A stretch of DNA of 64,000 nt from Rhodospirillaceae bacterium (GTDB lineage: Bacteria > Pseudomonadota > Alphaproteobacteria > GCA-2731375). A program made the translations under genes and the position numbers. The notes below the pieces were generated by a model, which saw nothing but the letters and a program-made list of their open reading frames with translations, was not told where the DNA came from and did no database searches. Below, in pieces: positions 23,577 through 33,249 of the stretch. The stretch lies in NCBI GenBank assembly GCA_018660265.1, contig JABJKS010000066.1, positions 1 through 64,000 of the forward strand, read 5' to 3'. Every line of letters starts with the position of its first letter. Within the stretch, counting starts at the first letter, position 1.

Positions 23577-25796
23577 CTAGCCCAAATTCTTCAACAGGAA
23601 GCGGAAGCGGATGGAGGTTGAGGGTTCTACGTCCCTGTCGCGGGTGAAATCGCGCTCTACCGTGATGCCGAAGCCGATACATTCGTCCAGGTATTGAACC
23701 CCGGCGGAGGCGTTGATCTGGCTGTCTTCGCGCAGGTCCCGTCGGCTTTCCAGGGTGGCGATCCAGCGTTCGTCGATTTCCCAGCGCAGGGAATTATAAA
23801 TCTCCTCCCGCGCCTCCAATTCGTCCGTCGTCAGCTCCCTTTCCAAAGAAACATACGTGGTGGCAAAGCGAAGGTACTTCGGCCCGATGGCTAAATAAAT
23901 TTCGTTACGGCGAAGCGAAAAGTTATTGCGGTCCAGGCGCACCCGGTTGGTCAAATCAAAGAATGCCGAGGGCGCAATATGCAGTGCCATGACGTAGTCG
24001 GACCGATGATCATCCAGGCCGGTCTTTTCGGCGAAGGTATCGTCGTCCTTAAGGCGGAAAACCTGCCCCACGGTCAGGTTGGTATAACCACCCGAGGCCC
24101 CGTAGACAGAGGCCTTGAGGCCAAGGTTGGCGCGGGGGCCGCTCTCAACCCGGTCATAGCCGGGGAAACGGTTCAGGCTAAACAAATTGGTGTCATCGAA
24201 TTCCAGGCTGCGGCTGTCCTCGTTCGGAATTTCGTTGGGATTGCCGCCATAGGGCGACATGATAATCTGGGCCACGGGCTCGATCACCTGGCGTACGCTA
24301 CCTTGCCGGCGAATAAAGGGAAAGCGCCAGTCCAACGCGACGGTGGGGCGCAAACGCGCCTCGAAACCATCCGCCGACGAAGTGTCCGAAACCTGTCCAG
24401 TGGGACTGAAACCGTTCAACCAGTACAAATCCGCCCCCAGATTGGTGCTCAGGGTATAGACATCACCTGCCGGACCGATATAGGGCAGCTGCCAGGTACC
24501 ATCAAAGCTGGCCCGCCGGCTGTCGAAATCATCATCCCGATAAAGGGACGCGACGGAGGCGTCAAAGATCAAGCGGCCCGGCAGGCGTTCGGGCTCCAAC
24601 GTCGCAGAATAATCCAGCAAGGGTGCTACAAGTGGCGTAGAACCCGGATCATCATCCACTTCCAGGCCCTGAAAGCTGTAGGCCGATGCCGCCATATAAT
24701 CACGCCCACGAAAACCTTCGACAAACAGGTCTGAGGTCAGGACGTCTTCATCACCCAGGCCATAGCGGTCAAGATAAGTGTCATCGGTTGAGCGGGCAAA
24801 ATCAAAGCCCCAACGCCAGGTTTCATCAATATTGAACCGGCCCAGGGCATCGATGTGGCCGCGGAATTCTTTCCCATCCAACCGCTCATTATTGTCATTG
24901 CGCTTATCTGTATAGGTCAAACTGGCCTGGCCTTCATAGCCGCCACGGGCGGTCAGGGCGCGGTATTCCCCGGTCGCGACAATGCCTTCCTGGGATGTAA
25001 AAATTGGCGCAAAGGTCAGATCCCGGTCCCGGTCGATGGCCCAAAAATAGGGCACCTGCAGTTTCGTACCCAGCTCTGTGGAGGAGCTAAGCTCCGGTGC
25101 CAGAAAGCCGTTTTTGCGCGGTGCCGTGGGATCCGCATGGCGGAAATAGGGCATATAAGCCACGGGCACCCCGTAAATTTCCAACACCGCGTCCCGGTAT
25201 TCAATTTCATGGGCGTCCCGATGATGGGTCACGCGGAACGCCTTGATCTGCCACAAGGGCGCGCGGTCCGGATTTTCCTTACAAATCTCGCACGGTGAAT
25301 AGACCGCCTTGGCCAGATCAATCCGGTCCGCGCCCCGGCGGCGGGCCCCGTTTGCCGCGAAACGGGAATTATCCGTCAACAGGATGCGGACGCTTTCGAT
25401 AAAGCCCTCGGTCAGGTCTTCCGATAGCTGCATATGTTCGGCAAAGATAACCTCGCCGCTGGGTTCCATCAGGGTCAGGTTGCCCGATGCGATGACAACG
25501 CCGTCCCGCTGATTATAGCTGACGCTGTCCGCCATCAGCACCCGGCCCTGGCTGCTGATTTCCACATTGCCCTTGGCAGTGATCTGGCCCAGCTGGCTAT
25601 CGTTGATCATCTGGTCTGCCGAAAGCAGAAATGGTGCCTGGCCTAAGTCTTGCGATAAAGCCGGAACCTGGCGCAAATCTTGGGCTGAGATCGAAGTTGG
25701 GGTCAGGCAGAACAGCCAAAGCAATAACAAAATGGATGCCCAGATCTGCCCAGTCCGTCGGGTTTGCCGGGTCCGCTGGCCCTCACGCCAATACAT
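23577..25796 (-). CDS. lptD: LPS-assembly outer-membrane protein LptD
   Basis: The protein is about 739 aa. It starts with a signal peptide (GQIWASILLLLWLFCLTPTS, ending near SISAQ). An OstA/LptA-like N-domain follows (LLSADQMINDSQLGQITAKG, VLMADSVSYNQRDGV), then the large C-terminal beta-barrel rich in aromatic alternating strands ending FRFLLKNLG. LptD inserts LPS into the outer leaflet together with LptE. The start at 25796 was chosen because it gives the signal peptide and sits 4 nt after the lptG stop. The lptF-lptG-lptD order on one strand defines an LPS-export operon. Four cysteines are not clearly conserved, so disulfide maturation as in E. coli is uncertain. Confidence 0.92.
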   Translation of the reverse strand: MYWREGQRTRQTRRTGQIWASILLLLWLFCLTPTSISAQDLRQVPALSQDLGQAPFLLSADQMINDSQLGQITAKGNVEISSQGRVLMADSVSYNQRDGVVIASGNLTLMEPSGEVIFAEHMQLSEDLTEGFIESVRILLTDNSRFAANGARRRGADRIDLAKAVYSPCEICKENPDRAPLWQIKAFRVTHHRDAHEIEYRDAVLEIYGVPVAYMPYFRHADPTAPRKNGFLAPELSSSTELGTKLQVPYFWAIDRDRDLTFAPIFTSQEGIVATGEYRALTARGGYEGQASLTYTDKRNDNNERLDGKEFRGHIDALGRFNIDETWRWGFDFARSTDDTYLDRYGLGDEDVLTSDLFVEGFRGRDYMAASAYSFQGLEVDDDPGSTPLVAPLLDYSATLEPERLPGRLIFDASVASLYRDDDFDSRRASFDGTWQLPYIGPAGDVYTLSTNLGADLYWLNGFSPTGQVSDTSSADGFEARLRPTVALDWRFPFIRRQGSVRQVIEPVAQIIMSPYGGNPNEIPNEDSRSLEFDDTNLFSLNRFPGYDRVESGPRANLGLKASVYGASGGYTNLTVGQVFRLKDDDTFAEKTGLDDHRSDYVMALHIAPSAFFDLTNRVRLDRNNFSLRRNEIYLAIGPKYLRFATTYVSLERELTTDELEAREEIYNSLRWEIDERWIATLESRRDLREDSQINASAGVQYLDECIGFGITVERDFTRDRDVEPSTSIRFRFLLKNLG

Positions 25797-25800
25797 CGCG

Positions 25801-26895
25801 CTAACCGTCCTCCAGATGCAACAACAAGGACAGGCCCAACAACGTACAGACACCCGTCGGCGTCCAGGCCGCCAGAATAACCGGCAGATTACCCGCGATG
25901 CCAAAGGCATTCACCACGTCAGAGACGAAATACAGCAGGAAACCCGTCAATACGCCCGCCCCCAATAACAAACCCGTATGGCCCGACCTGGTCAGGCGTA
26001 AAGAGAACGTCGCCGCCAACAGGATCATGGCGGCCAACAACAACGGGGTCGATAATATCCCGTGCCAGTGCAGGCGATGCCGGGTGGCGGAAAACCCCGC
26101 CGCCTCCAATGTCGTGATAAATCCCGGCAGGGACCAGAACGACAAGGTGCGTGGCGAAGCAAAGCCCTCTTGTATCTGGGCCAGGGTCAGGGTTGTTTTG
26201 ATCTCATACTCCGGTAAACGCAGGGCCGGCTCCTGAGGCTCGGTCAACAAGGCATCGGTCAGACGCCAACGGCCATCTTCCAAGGTGGCCCTTTTGGCAT
26301 CGATCCGACCGACAAATTCATCCGTACCCTTGTATAGAAAGACAATGACATCCCGCAACTCTGTCCCGGCGGAGGAGACATGCCGGGCATGGATGACCGA
26401 TTGGCCGAATTCGTCGGCCTGACGCAACCACAGCCCCGTGGCGGAAACAGCCAGCAGGCTTTGCCGCCCCTCCAAATACTGGCCCTCCAGTTGCTCGTAC
26501 CTCGATGACATGATTGCGGCGAGAGGGTTAAACAACGTCACCATGAAGCCGCCCAGCAATAGCGCGATGACAAGTGCGGGGGCCAGGAACTGCCAGACCG
26601 AGACCCCGGCCGCCCGGGCCACAATCAGCTCGTTACTACGGGTCAGGCGGGAAAAGGTGACGATGGCCCCGAACAATGTCGCAACCGGCAATACTTTTTG
26701 CGCCAGACTGGGCAGGTTCAGAGCGGCCATGCCAAGCACCAGGCCAATGCCCGCATCCTCCCGCCCCGAGGCACGGCGCAACAGCTCAACCGCATCGATC
26801 AGAAATATCAAGGCCATCAACACAGCCATCACAAAGCCGATGCCAAGAAGGAATTGCCGGCCCAGATAAAGCGAGAATGTCGGTGACAGACGCAT
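25801..26895 (-). CDS. lptG: LPS export ABC transporter permease LptG
   Basis: This 364-aa YjgP/YjgQ family permease has an N-terminal helix pair (SPTFSLYLGRQFLLGIGFVM), a periplasmic beta-jellyroll region in the middle (about 130-250) and four C-terminal helices ending in LLGLSLLLHLEDG. The start at 26895 overlaps the lptF stop by one base (TGATG), so the two are translationally coupled. LptG pairs with LptF and the LptB ATPase (not in this window) to extract LPS from the inner membrane. Downstream lptD begins 4 nt after its stop. Confidence 0.9.
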   Translation of the reverse strand: MRLSPTFSLYLGRQFLLGIGFVMAVLMALIFLIDAVELLRRASGREDAGIGLVLGMAALNLPSLAQKVLPVATLFGAIVTFSRLTRSNELIVARAAGVSVWQFLAPALVIALLLGGFMVTLFNPLAAIMSSRYEQLEGQYLEGRQSLLAVSATGLWLRQADEFGQSVIHARHVSSAGTELRDVIVFLYKGTDEFVGRIDAKRATLEDGRWRLTDALLTEPQEPALRLPEYEIKTTLTLAQIQEGFASPRTLSFWSLPGFITTLEAAGFSATRHRLHWHGILSTPLLLAAMILLAATFSLRLTRSGHTGLLLGAGVLTGFLLYFVSDVVNAFGIAGNLPVILAAWTPTGVCTLLGLSLLLHLEDG

Positions 26896-28058
26896 CAGGA
26901 CGGCCCCGCATCGATCTGCGCATCCAGCTGTTGTAGTTGTTGCTGGGTTAGTCGCTGCCGCGGCAACAGCCGGCCCCGCAACAGGGCATAAACGCAAATC
27001 CCCATCACCACCAGGATGTTCAGATACAGCAAAGGTATCAGCATGGGGATTTTGGCGGACAGGCTGACCAGGCCCAAACCCGCGGCCCGCATTACGGCGA
27101 TGCAGCCGACCGCCACGAGGATACGCATGCGCCGGCCCCGGCGGTTGAATTCCCCCGCCAACACGGCTGCCAATGCGATCAAGGTAAAGGCCAGGCTGTA
27201 GAGGGGCGCGGCCAGGCGATCATGGCCCTCGGCCCGCATGCGGGCGGCATTGGCCACGTCATCAGCACCGCTGCCGGGCCAGAATAATTCATGCAGATAG
27301 CGTTCGCCCGGTTCCAGCCATCTCTCGCCCGGTTGTTGCACGAACTGACTTAAATCCAGGGCATAGCGGTCGAACTGCAACAAAGACAATTGCCCGGCGC
27401 TGTGATCGATCTCCTGCCGATTGCCGTTGACCATGATAAACCGTGGTCCTGCCTGGGTTCGGACCATCGCACCTTTCTCGGCGATCATTGTGACCGGCCG
27501 CTGCCGGTCCCGGCTGTCGTGCACCAGGATACCCAACATCTCGCCCCCCGAGCGCCGGGCCCGGATATAGACGGTCAGGCTGTCGCCAATGGTATTGAAG
27601 GTGCCCTCCTGCAACAGGACATAGGACAGATTGGTCCGCAGGGACGTTTTCATATCCTTAAACGCCCGCTGGCCCGAAGGCATGAGATAGAGGGACAGGA
27701 AAAAGCCAAACAACGTTGTCACCAGGGCCAGGATCAGGGCCGGACGTGCCAGGGCCAGATTGCCCAGGCCCGATGATCGCATAACGACAATTTCGCTATC
27801 CCCATCCAGGTTGTTGTAGACATACAGCACCGCGGCAAACAGGGCGATTGGCAGGATAATCATCAACACATTGGGCAGGATCAACAAGGTCAACTGCGCA
27901 AAAAACGAAGCCGACAGTCCTTTGTTGATGATCAGGTCAACAAAGCGCAACGACTGCGTCAACCAAATCACGCCTGTCAGCGAAAAAAGGAAGAAAACGA
28001 ACGGCCCGGCCAATTGCCGGAGGATATATTTTTGCAGTCTGAGCACGCTGCGAATCAT
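26895..28058 (-). CDS. lptF: LPS export ABC transporter permease LptF
   Basis: This 387-aa YjgP/YjgQ permease has LQKYILRQLAGPFVFFLFSLTGVIW (about 8-32), then NNLDGDSEIVVMRSSGLG (about 82-99), the conserved coupling-helix region that contacts LptB. A periplasmic domain follows, then a C-terminal helix bundle. It is the first gene of the lptF-lptG-lptD operon and is divergent in function, not strand, from the upstream sulfatase, which lies 67 nt away on the same strand. Distinction from lptG rests on order and the fuller N-terminus. Confidence 0.9.
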   Translation of the reverse strand: MIRSVLRLQKYILRQLAGPFVFFLFSLTGVIWLTQSLRFVDLIINKGLSASFFAQLTLLILPNVLMIILPIALFAAVLYVYNNLDGDSEIVVMRSSGLGNLALARPALILALVTTLFGFFLSLYLMPSGQRAFKDMKTSLRTNLSYVLLQEGTFNTIGDSLTVYIRARRSGGEMLGILVHDSRDRQRPVTMIAEKGAMVRTQAGPRFIMVNGNRQEIDHSAGQLSLLQFDRYALDLSQFVQQPGERWLEPGERYLHELFWPGSGADDVANAARMRAEGHDRLAAPLYSLAFTLIALAAVLAGEFNRRGRRMRILVAVGCIAVMRAAGLGLVSLSAKIPMLIPLLYLNILVVMGICVYALLRGRLLPRQRLTQQQLQQLDAQIDAGPS

Positions 28059-28125
28059 ACAGTCATGTAGGGCGAAAGAACAGACGCCGACACGATACTT
28101 TATCGCAATTCCTTAGGCTTAGATC

Positions 28126-29658
28126 TTAAACCTGGGCGACCTTTTCCAACGCTGTGTCCCGGCCAGCAGGCAGGCTGTCGTATAGATCGGCAACCAGGTC
28201 CGACTTCAGGCTTTGCCAATCCGCCGCGTCCCACAAATTGCGCCATTGTTGCGGATCTGTACTTAGATCATACAGCTCCCCTATATCATCGCTGTCATAG
28301 TAGTTCGTCCGCTCATAGACGGTGCAAATATAGCCGTCACGATAGAGGGTCCGCATGGTAATATCGTTGCCTGCGAAACTGTCCTGCCATTCCGTGATCG
28401 TACGTTCCCGCCCCGCCGCAGCCATTGTATTGGTGGGCAAGACCTGACCCTGCATCCAATCAGGAACCGCCAACCCGGCCACTGTACAAATCGTCGGGGC
28501 CAGGTCCACATGGCCAACGGGGGCGTGGATCTCCTCAGGCGCGATGCCCGCAACTGGTGCCGGACGCCAGATGAACGGCAACCGCATCAAGCCTTCCACA
28601 TGATAGGGGCCTTTGAACAACATGCCGAAATCACCCTGAAATTCGCCATGGTCCGTGGTGTAGAAGATATCCGTATCCTCACCCCAACCTAAGGCATCGA
28701 TATGGTCCACCACCCGGCCCACGGCTTCATCGATCAGTTCGTTGGAAATATGGGCCATGGCGTTGACTTCACGAATTTGATCCGCTGTCAGATTGGCGGA
28801 GACCAGATCGGGGGGCACTTCGAAATTGAACTGCCCACGCCCTTCGTACCATTCCAGCCAATGTCGTGGCTTTTGCGCCAGAATGGCAGTCGTTTTTTCG
28901 GCTGAGCCCGGATAACATCTGGGTAGATCCAAATCCCGCCAATCCACGCGTCCCAGCTCGCTCTGCGGCGGATCCCAGGGGTGGTGAGGGTCGGGGAAAC
29001 TCATCCAGACGAACCAATCTTCAGCATCAGACAATGTATCGAGAAACGCCATTGTGCGGTCGGCAGTCCAATCCGTGTGATACTGCTCCCTGGGAATGGA
29101 ATTGTGCCAGACCTGGGGCGCACCCGTATCGCCCCCGCCGCGACCGCTGGGGGCACCTTGGAAGGTATATTCATGGAAGCCGTCAACTGCCTCGGGATGC
29201 TCGTCCCGCAGCCAGCGGGGATAGTGGGTAAGGCTACGGCCCGGACGACCCGTATGACCGCACAGCTCCATCCGATCAAAGCCGCGATGGGGACCCGTCA
29301 CACCCTGGCTGGCGGCCCAGTTTTCGAAATAGTCCGTGTGGGAGGCCGGCTCAAAATGCGCCTTGCCCAACAATGCCGTGCGATAGCCGTGTTCATGCAG
29401 ATAGGCGGCCAGGTTAGGCGCATCCACAGGCAGGGGAATACCGTTCGACGTCACCCCATGGGATCGGATGTACTGCCCCGTCAAAATGGTCGCCCGTTCC
29501 GGCATGCAAACCGTATTCTGGTTTCGCGCCTGGCGAAAGTTCAAGCCTGTGGCGGCCAGTCGGTCAATGGCCGGGGTTTTCGCCACGCTGCCCCCCGTAC
29601 AGCCCAGCGCATCATGTCGCTGCTGGTCCGTGGTAATCAACAGAATTTTGCGGCCCAT
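28126..29658 (-). CDS. Type I sulfatase / alkaline-phosphatase superfamily hydrolase
   Basis: The 510-aa protein has the N-terminal metal motif LLITTDQQRHDALG (about 6-19). The nucleophile motif is VCMPERATILTG: Cys51 in CxPxR, which would be converted to formylglycine. Further active-site pieces are GKAHFEP (about 95-101), SFPDPHHPWDPP and TTDHGEFQGDFGMLFKGPYHVEG (about 328-350). No signal peptide is seen, so it is cytoplasmic, resembling choline-sulfatase or phosphonate monoester hydrolase types. No dedicated maturase is adjacent; the SUMF1-like domain at 34.4-35.1 kb lacks the catalytic cysteines. The substrate is unknown. Confidence 0.87.
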   Translation of the reverse strand: MGRKILLITTDQQRHDALGCTGGSVAKTPAIDRLAATGLNFRQARNQNTVCMPERATILTGQYIRSHGVTSNGIPLPVDAPNLAAYLHEHGYRTALLGKAHFEPASHTDYFENWAASQGVTGPHRGFDRMELCGHTGRPGRSLTHYPRWLRDEHPEAVDGFHEYTFQGAPSGRGGGDTGAPQVWHNSIPREQYHTDWTADRTMAFLDTLSDAEDWFVWMSFPDPHHPWDPPQSELGRVDWRDLDLPRCYPGSAEKTTAILAQKPRHWLEWYEGRGQFNFEVPPDLVSANLTADQIREVNAMAHISNELIDEAVGRVVDHIDALGWGEDTDIFYTTDHGEFQGDFGMLFKGPYHVEGLMRLPFIWRPAPVAGIAPEEIHAPVGHVDLAPTICTVAGLAVPDWMQGQVLPTNTMAAAGRERTITEWQDSFAGNDITMRTLYRDGYICTVYERTNYYDSDDIGELYDLSTDPQQWRNLWDAADWQSLKSDLVADLYDSLPAGRDTALEKVAQV

Positions 29659-29799
29659 TCAAAACGGCTCCCCTATACTCGACACTTCAAACTGCAGTCT
29701 TTATAGCAGCTTGCACTGTCAGCGATCAGCCGTAAGATACCTCCTAATCAATTTCCGATTTGCCGCGATGCTGATGCGGTCGTCATAGCTTTTCAGAGG

Positions 29800-31305
29800 A
29801 TGCCCATGAAAATTTCCATCACCGAACATAAACTACCGAAATCCGGCGCGCTGGTTATCGGCATCCTAAAGGGCGGCGTTTTACCCGCCACTGCCAAACA
29901 GCTGGACAAAGCCTCCAAAGGTGCGATCACCAAGGCCATGAAGGCATCCCGATTTACGGGTGCCAAAGGGCAATGGTTGGACGTTCTCGCACCCGCCGGC
30001 ATCGGTGCGGACCGGGTTCTGCTGGGCGGTATCGGTGAGGCCAAGAAGCTGGACCGGCAGATCTTGGAAAACTTCGGTGGCACTGCCTATCAGCGTCTGT
30101 CGAAATGTGGCCTGAAATCAATCGCCATCGCCTGCGATCCCGTGAAAGGCGCCAAGGTGGATTTGGCAGAGGGCGCGGCCAGCCTGGCCTATGGCGCCCG
30201 CCTGGCCAGCTATCGCTTTGATAAATACCGCACCACCTTAAAGGCCAAGGATCTACCCAGCGTCAGCGCCCTTTCGGTGCTGGTGTCCGGCAGCACGACC
30301 GCCGCGCGCAAACAATTCAAAGCCCTGGACGCCATCGCCGACGGTGTCTTCATGACCCGTGATCTGGTGAGCGAGCCGGCCAATGTGCTGTACCCCGAAA
30401 GCATGGCAAAAGAATGCCAAACTCTCAGCAAGCTTGGCGTCAAGGTTGAAGTTCTGAACGAAGCGCGGATGGAGAAACTGGGCATGGGCGCGCTGTTGGG
30501 CGTCGGCCAGGGCAGCCCCCGGGAAAGCCGTATGGTGGTCATGCGCTGGCAGGGCGCGGGCGCAAAGACCCAGCCGGTGGCTTTTGTCGGCAAAGGCGTG
30601 ACGTTTGATACCGGCGGCATCTCACTTAAGCCCGGGCCGGGAATGGAAATGATGAAATGGGATATGGGCGGGGCCGGCACGGTCATCGGCCTGATGAAGG
30701 CCCTGGCCGGACGCAAGGCCAAGGCCAATGTCATCGGGGTTGTCGGCCTGGTGGAAAATATGCCCGACGGTCACGCCCAACGGCCCGGTGACATCGTCAA
30801 ATCCATGTCCGGGCAAACCATCGAAATTCTGAACACGGACGCCGAGGGACGCTTGGTCCTGGCAGATGCGCTATGGTACACCCAGGATCGCTTCAAGCCG
30901 CAATTCATGGTAAACTTGGCGACTTTGACCGGAGCCATGATCATTGCCCTGGGTCATGAAAACGCGGGCCTGTTCTCCAACAACGACAAGCTCTCCCAGC
31001 AATTGTTCGATGCCGGCCAGGAGGTTGCTGAAGGTGTCTGGCGGATGCCTCTATCGGATGCCTATGACAAGAAGATTAACTGCGCCATTGCCGATATGAA
31101 AAACATCGGCGGCCGGGACGCAGGTTCCATCACCGCGGCACAGTTTTTGCAACGTTATGTGAACAAGGTGCCCTGGGCCCATCTGGACATCGCCGGCGTG
31201 GCCTGGGCGGACAGTGGCAAACCCACCGTGCCAAAGGGCGGTACCGGTTGGGGCGTGCGCATGTTGGACCGCCTTGTGGCCAATCATTACGAGGGTGGCA
31301 AATAA
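29800..31305 (+). CDS. pepA: Leucyl aminopeptidase (M17 family)
   Basis: The 501-aa cytosolic aminopeptidase has GKGVTFDTGGISLKPG (about 266-281), with a metal-binding Lys and Asp. NTDAEGRLVLADAL (about 345-358) is the PROSITE-like M17 signature. The N-terminal macrodomain-like half is less conserved, as usual. The start at 29800 has AGAGG upstream; an ATG two codons later is equally possible. holC follows after 27 nt. pepA-holC together with lptFG is a common proteobacterial neighbourhood. The gene is divergent from the sulfatase. Confidence 0.93.
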   Translation: MPMKISITEHKLPKSGALVIGILKGGVLPATAKQLDKASKGAITKAMKASRFTGAKGQWLDVLAPAGIGADRVLLGGIGEAKKLDRQILENFGGTAYQRLSKCGLKSIAIACDPVKGAKVDLAEGAASLAYGARLASYRFDKYRTTLKAKDLPSVSALSVLVSGSTTAARKQFKALDAIADGVFMTRDLVSEPANVLYPESMAKECQTLSKLGVKVEVLNEARMEKLGMGALLGVGQGSPRESRMVVMRWQGAGAKTQPVAFVGKGVTFDTGGISLKPGPGMEMMKWDMGGAGTVIGLMKALAGRKAKANVIGVVGLVENMPDGHAQRPGDIVKSMSGQTIEILNTDAEGRLVLADALWYTQDRFKPQFMVNLATLTGAMIIALGHENAGLFSNNDKLSQQLFDAGQEVAEGVWRMPLSDAYDKKINCAIADMKNIGGRDAGSITAAQFLQRYVNKVPWAHLDIAGVAWADSGKPTVPKGGTGWGVRMLDRLVANHYEGGK

Positions 31306-31332
31306 CGCGATCACGCACGGCCTGAATGTGAC

Positions 31333-31797
31333 ATGACCGAAGTCGGCTTTTATCATCTGCTGCACCTGCCGTTGGAGCGGGCCCTGCCGAAGCTGCTGGA
31401 AAAGGCCATGGAACGAGGCCACCGCGCGGTGGTTCTGGCTGGCTCCAAGGACCGGGTGGAGACCTTGAACGGTGTCCTGTGGACCTATGAAGACCACGCC
31501 TGGCTGCCCCATGGCAGTGCTGGCGATGGCGCCGGCGATGGCGAAGGGGCGGAACAGCCCATATTCCTGACGGCGCGGGAAGACGAAAACCCCAACGGGG
31601 CCGATATATTGGTGGCGGTAGATGGCCGCACCCCTGCCACAGCGGATACCTATGCCAGGATCATCGACATGTTCGATGGCCGGGACGAGGGCATGGTCGC
31701 AGCGGCCCGTCAACGCTGGCGCAACTATCTCGATCAAGGCTTCGCGCTGACTTATTGGCAGCAAACAGAAAACGGCGGTTGGGAGAAAAAGGCATAG
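31333..31797 (+). CDS. holC: DNA polymerase III chi subunit
   Basis: The 154-aa protein matches HolC. VGFYHLLHLPLERALPKLLEKAMERGHRAVVLA (about 4-36) is the N-terminal half, and DRVETLNGVLWTYEDHAWLPHG is the strongly conserved core (LWTY...FLPH). Chi links the clamp loader to SSB. It follows pepA as in many proteobacteria. The middle carries an acidic Gly-rich insert (GDGAGDGEGAEQ, about 65-76). About 110 non-coding nt separate it from the next gene. Confidence 0.92.
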   Translation: MTEVGFYHLLHLPLERALPKLLEKAMERGHRAVVLAGSKDRVETLNGVLWTYEDHAWLPHGSAGDGAGDGEGAEQPIFLTAREDENPNGADILVAVDGRTPATADTYARIIDMFDGRDEGMVAAARQRWRNYLDQGFALTYWQQTENGGWEKKA

Positions 31798-31906
31798 GGA
31801 CCGCGAAGATAGAGCGCCGCCAAGAAATTCTGATCCAATTGGCGGCTGCGGCATTGCGGGCCGAATGGCTGCGAGGGTCTGAACAGAAAATTCAGGGTTC
31901 ACCATC

Positions 31907-32881
31907 ATGATTGACGAATTCGCACATAACGCGGTGATCGCTAACGGCATCCGCATCCATTACGTGGAGGCTGGCGAAGGCCCCTTGGTGGTGATGTGTC
32001 ATGGCTGGCCGGAATCCTGGTATTCCTGGCGGCACCAAATCCCAGCCCTGGCAGCAGCAGGATTTCGCGTGGTTGTCCCGGACATGCGTGGTTATGGCCG
32101 CAGTTCGCGGCCCGACGATGTCGGGGCCTACACCATCAACCATCTAGTTGGTGATATGGTAGGACTGGTCGGTGCCCTAAAGGCCGAAAGCGCAGTGATC
32201 GTCGGCCATGATTGGGGGGCACCGGTTGCCTGGTATAGCGCATTGTTGCGCCCGGATTTGTTTCGCGCTGTAGCCGGGTTGAGCGTTCCCTTCCGACCGC
32301 CGGTATCGCTGCCGCCAGGCATGAAGATTTCCGATCTGGTGCGGGAGCAAGCGGGGAACCGAGATTATTACCGGCTGTTTATCGCTTCCGGCGCGAAAGC
32401 GGAGGTGGATTTCGAAAAGGACATCCGCAGCTATATACTGGGTATTCTCTATTCCGTTTCCGGAGATATTGGAGCCGGCCAGCAGTGGGATGGTTTTATG
32501 GAGCACGGCGAAGGCATCAGCGATGCCCTAACCTTCCCCGAAATACTGCCGCCCTGGCTAACGGAGGCCGACCTTCGTTTCTATGTATCGGAGTTCGAGC
32601 GTACGGGATTGACTGGCGGGTTCAACTATTACCGGAACATCGATGCCATGGCTGCCCAATTGGCCCCCTTCATCGGCTGTACTATTGAGCAGCCTACGTT
32701 GTATTTGTGCGGCGAACATGATGTCATTGCTGGCAATAATCCGGAAGCGCATGCGATCATGCAGGCCGCACTGCCTGACCTTCACGGTTTCCACGCCCTA
32801 GCAGGTGCCGGTCATTGGCTGCAGCAGGAACGGCCCGAAGAGGTAAATGAATATCTGGTCCAATTCCTAAATGGGCTGTGA
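31907..32881 (+). CDS. Epoxide hydrolase-like alpha/beta hydrolase
   Basis: The 324-aa alpha/beta hydrolase has the oxyanion motif HGWPESWYSWRHQ (32-44), the nucleophile elbow GHDWGAPVAW (100-109) with Asp102, and a late His in GAGHWLQQERPEEV. Asp as nucleophile together with HGWP indicates soluble epoxide hydrolase or fluoroacetate/haloacid dehalogenase-type activity. PDMRGYGRSSRP (58-69) is the usual second strand motif. A cap-domain tyrosine pair cannot be assigned with certainty. The gene stands alone between holC and the caspase-like gene. Confidence 0.88.
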   Translation: MIDEFAHNAVIANGIRIHYVEAGEGPLVVMCHGWPESWYSWRHQIPALAAAGFRVVVPDMRGYGRSSRPDDVGAYTINHLVGDMVGLVGALKAESAVIVGHDWGAPVAWYSALLRPDLFRAVAGLSVPFRPPVSLPPGMKISDLVREQAGNRDYYRLFIASGAKAEVDFEKDIRSYILGILYSVSGDIGAGQQWDGFMEHGEGISDALTFPEILPPWLTEADLRFYVSEFERTGLTGGFNYYRNIDAMAAQLAPFIGCTIEQPTLYLCGEHDVIAGNNPEAHAIMQAALPDLHGFHALAGAGHWLQQERPEEVNEYLVQFLNGL

Positions 32882-33249
32882 ATAACCTGAGGCCTATACC
32901 GTTTCGTAAACCCTTTGCCATTTAGCACCTTGCCGTTTTCGCAATGCGGCAAGGGCGCGATGCTCGAGACAGGTCGCACTCGGACGCTCAGCATCACCGA
33001 ATATGCCGACCGCTGCTGGGGTTTAAGCGGACTTCAACTTAACGGTGACATCCTTCCGGTTTGTGCCAAAAGCGGCCTGTTAGGCATTTCTAATACATAG
33101 TACATAGATGCCGGTGGGTGGGATTCTGCGCGCCAAAGGGTGCGGAATTGATGCACGTTCCCGCACACATTTACCCAAGTGTCCAGATTGACCGTAACAA
33201 ACTAATGCCTCACCATGAAAGACACATCTGGACAGGGCATGGACAGGAT
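32882..33249. other. Gene-free interval before the caspase-like gene
   Basis: No convincing gene is visible. It contains a copy of a dispersed motif (33048-33081) and GC-rich palindromic pieces such as CTTGCCG...CGGCAAG near 32930-32955. An in-frame ATG at 33118 could extend the next gene, but the added residues are not like a signal peptide. Confidence 0.5.
33048..33081 (+). repeat. Dispersed 33-bp intergenic motif, copy 2
   Basis: ACATCCTTCCGGTTTGTGCC followed by AAAAGCGGCCTGTT matches the reverse complement of 18418-18450 at most positions. A weaker relative (AATGTCCGCTGTTGCCCCAA) lies near 17548. Confidence 0.4.
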
